DNA from: JBBSOW01 sp038259365
Lineage (GTDB): Bacteria; Actinomycetota; Actinomycetes; Propionibacteriales; Propionibacteriaceae
Assembly: GCA_038259365.1 (NCBI GenBank)
Contig: JBBSOW010000154.1
Location: 1-5,824 of the forward strand
Direction of reading: 5' to 3'
Length of the DNA: 5,824 nucleotides
In this document: positions 4,719 through 5,824 of the stretch, in pieces
How positions within the stretch are numbered: position 1 is the first letter of the stretch
Layout: each line of letters begins with the position of its first letter
Made by a program: the position numbers and the translations under genes
Notes under the pieces: model-generated
What the model was told of the DNA's origin: nothing
The model's database searches: none
What the model saw: the letters and a program-made list of their open reading frames with translations, nothing else

Positions 4719-4808
4719 GGGCCCCTCACGCACCCGACAGAGCTCACTTACCCTTGCTGTCTTCCGACCCTGGGGGAGTTGGGCGAGATACCGCCGCGAG
4801 AGGGGCTT
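4719..4808 (-). ncRNA. ffs: Signal recognition particle RNA, small bacterial type (4.5S)
   Basis: Read on the minus strand, this stretch has the SRP domain IV hallmark: a GGAA tetraloop closed by GUC/GAC, then a symmetric internal loop with CAGG on the 5' side and AGCA on the 3' side. The core CAGGGTCGGAAGACAGCAAG is at about 4752-4771. The ends close by pairing GCCCCTCTCGC (4806-4796) with GCGTGAGGGGC (4731-4721), eleven positions with one U-U mismatch. The length, about 90 nt, suits the short bacterial form without an Alu domain. The RNA binds Ffh and FtsY to target nascent membrane proteins to the translocon. Exact ends are inferred from the closing stem and the upstream -10 box and may be off by a few bases. 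It sits between the stop of the upstream LCP gene (same strand) and the converging nuclease gene. Confidence 0.9.
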
Positions 4809-4814
4809 GGCAGG

Positions 4815-4845
4815 AGTCTAGGGCATCAGCCGAGCATGCCCGCAA
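4815..4845 (-). promoter_or_regulatory. Probable promoter of the SRP RNA
   Basis: On the minus strand TAGACT (4820-4815) fits TANNNT and would start transcription near 4808, just before the RNA's closing stem. TTGCGG (4845-4840) is a possible -35 at 19 bp spacing, slightly longer than ideal. The promoter fits entirely between the LCP stop at 4854 and the RNA, so ffs need not depend on read-through. Confidence 0.45.
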
Positions 4846-4853
4846 CTTCTCCG

Positions 4854-5824
4854 CTATCGGTTGGCCGCGTAGTACTCGCCCATGGTGTCGGAGCGGAGGG
4901 CCCTGCTGAGCTGGGCCAACTTGGTCTTGTCCACGTTGACGATGGATTGACCATCGGCGCTAGTCCCCACGCCTGCGATCGGCGCCAGGAGCGACTTGAT
5001 GTCGTTCCCACCCTTGAGCCGCATATCGAGCCCGATGTCGACGATCTCACCATTGTCTAGGGCCTCGTCGACGGTGAAGTTGGGGCCGAGCGTGGTGACG
5101 GATTCGCGGAACATCGACGGGTTCGTCAGGACTCCGCGCGAGATGAGCTTGCTGATGATGGCCTTGAGGACGTCGCGTTGCCGCTCGGCACGGCTGAAGT
5201 CCCCAGCGGGTAGGTTCTTGCGCTCACGCACGAAGTTCAGGGCGCTATCGCCCGTCAGCTCGACCTTGCCCTTCGGGTAGGTGAAGCGACCACTGGAGGA
5301 GGCGTAGCGGTTGTTGACGGTCACCCCACGCAGGGCGTCGATGACCCCGACGAAGCCGTCGAAGTCGATGAGAGCGGTGTGGTCGATCGGCACGTCTAAC
5401 AACTGTTCCACGGTCTGGACTGTCAGCGCCGGCCCGCCGTAGGCGTAGGCGGCGTTGATCTTGGCGGCGCCGTGGTCGGGGATGGGGACCCAATAATCGC
5501 GGGGAAGCGAAACCAGGTAGGCCTCCTTACGGTTGCTGGGGATGTGTAAGAGAATGAGGACGTCGGAACGCCCCCGCTCGCCCGATCCCCGGCTATCGGA
5601 GCCCATGAGGACGAAGTTCAGCGGCCGGTTCGACTCACCCTCTTTCGGCGGCACCGGTTCCGGGCGGTTGGTACTGGTCGGCATCAACGTCGGGTCGCGA
5701 TTGATGGAGTCCAGCGCGTCCTTCGCCGCCTGTCCGTAGTACCCCGTGACCGCGGCGCCCGCCAGCAGGACTACCACGACGATGCCGACCAGGGCGAGGA
5801 ATAACCAACGATCCCGCAGGCGTC
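4854..5824 (-). CDS. LytR-CpsA-Psr (LCP) family cell wall glycopolymer ligase, N-terminus outside the window
   Basis: 322 residues are visible, open to the window edge. A GTG at 5777 is not the start, because the frame continues upstream as RLRDRWLFLALVGIVVVVLL, a basic residue cluster followed by a membrane helix. After it comes the extracytoplasmic LCP domain: NFVLMGSDSRG and GRSDVLILLHI, then YLVSLPRDYWVPIP, KINAAYAYGG, and FVRERKNLPAGDFSRAERQR. The Asp of GSDSRG and the arginines of GRSDV, LPRD and SRAERQR are those expected to bind Mg2+ and polyprenyl phosphate. LCP enzymes transfer glycopolymers such as teichoic acid or arabinogalactan from lipid carriers to peptidoglycan. The C-terminal segment after residue about 240 continues the LCP fold, and no LytR_C domain is present before the stop at 4854. 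The SRP RNA follows on the same strand within 46 bp. Confidence 0.95.
   Translation of the reverse strand, partial: RLRDRWLFLALVGIVVVVLLAGAAVTGYYGQAAKDALDSINRDPTLMPTSTNRPEPVPPKEGESNRPLNFVLMGSDSRGSGERGRSDVLILLHIPSNRKEAYLVSLPRDYWVPIPDHGAAKINAAYAYGGPALTVQTVEQLLDVPIDHTALIDFDGFVGVIDALRGVTVNNRYASSSGRFTYPKGKVELTGDSALNFVRERKNLPAGDFSRAERQRDVLKAIISKLISRGVLTNPSMFRESVTTLGPNFTVDEALDNGEIVDIGLDMRLKGGNDIKSLLAPIAGVGTSADGQSIVNVDKTKLAQLSRALRSDTMGEYYAANR

Noticed and set aside
4695..4729. GTGAGG/CCTCAC inverted repeat after the nuclease stop, as a terminator
   Set aside because: The right arm belongs to the closing stem of the SRP RNA on the other strand, the loop is long, and no T-tract follows.
4854..5777. 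LCP gene starting at the GTG at 5777
   Set aside because: The frame continues upstream to the window edge through a basic cluster and the membrane helix, so the start lies outside.
1..5824. CRISPR array, insertion sequence or tRNA gene
   Set aside because: I saw no regularly spaced direct repeats, no transposase or integrase motifs and no T-arm or cloverleaf signature anywhere in the window.

Overview
The window is 5.8 kb of GC-rich DNA with strong G/C preference at third codon positions. It carries an LCP-family wall enzyme, a VapBC pair, an Lsr2-type DNA-binding tail and several genes that appear to lack leaders, which together point to a high-GC Gram-positive bacterium (Actinomycetota). 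I cannot name the genus. No transposase, integrase, CRISPR array or tRNA is visible.

Layout, left to right. A small membrane protein gene runs off the left edge on the minus strand (1-213). About 250 bp without a clear gene follows, with several hairpins and a doubtful 54-codon ORF (468-632). An aspartate/glutamate racemase-family gene (minus, 629-1348) is divergent from an SRPBCC-domain gene (plus, 1372-1836). Positions 1837-2880 look eroded. One stretch (1896-2430) shows coding character that jumps between frames. It is followed by a DinB/DUF664 gene (minus, 2404-2879) with a clear single-base frameshift.

A VapB-VapC toxin-antitoxin operon (2998-3617) has a -10 box overlapped by a perfect inverted repeat, a likely autoregulatory operator. 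Downstream on the same strand, a 21-codon ORF with a good Shine-Dalgarno overlaps by 4 bp the start of a 326-residue protein. That protein joins an ERCC4 (XPF-type) nuclease domain to an Lsr2-like C-terminal DNA-binding domain. The 155 bp between it and the last gene is not empty: the minus strand encodes the signal recognition particle RNA (ffs), recognised by its GGAA tetraloop, CAGG/AGCA internal loop and closing stem. The window ends inside a minus-strand LytR-CpsA-Psr gene whose N-terminus lies outside.

The genes do not form one pathway. The racemase, SRPBCC, SRP RNA and LCP genes look like ordinary chromosomal content. The decayed genes, VapBC and the nuclease look more like an accessory patch. 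A recurrent feature is a TANNNT hexamer placed 6 bp (once a weaker box at 7 bp) before the start codon, suggesting leaderless transcripts for five genes. The most interesting items are the ERCC4-Lsr2 fusion with its coupled small ORF, and the unannotated SRP RNA.
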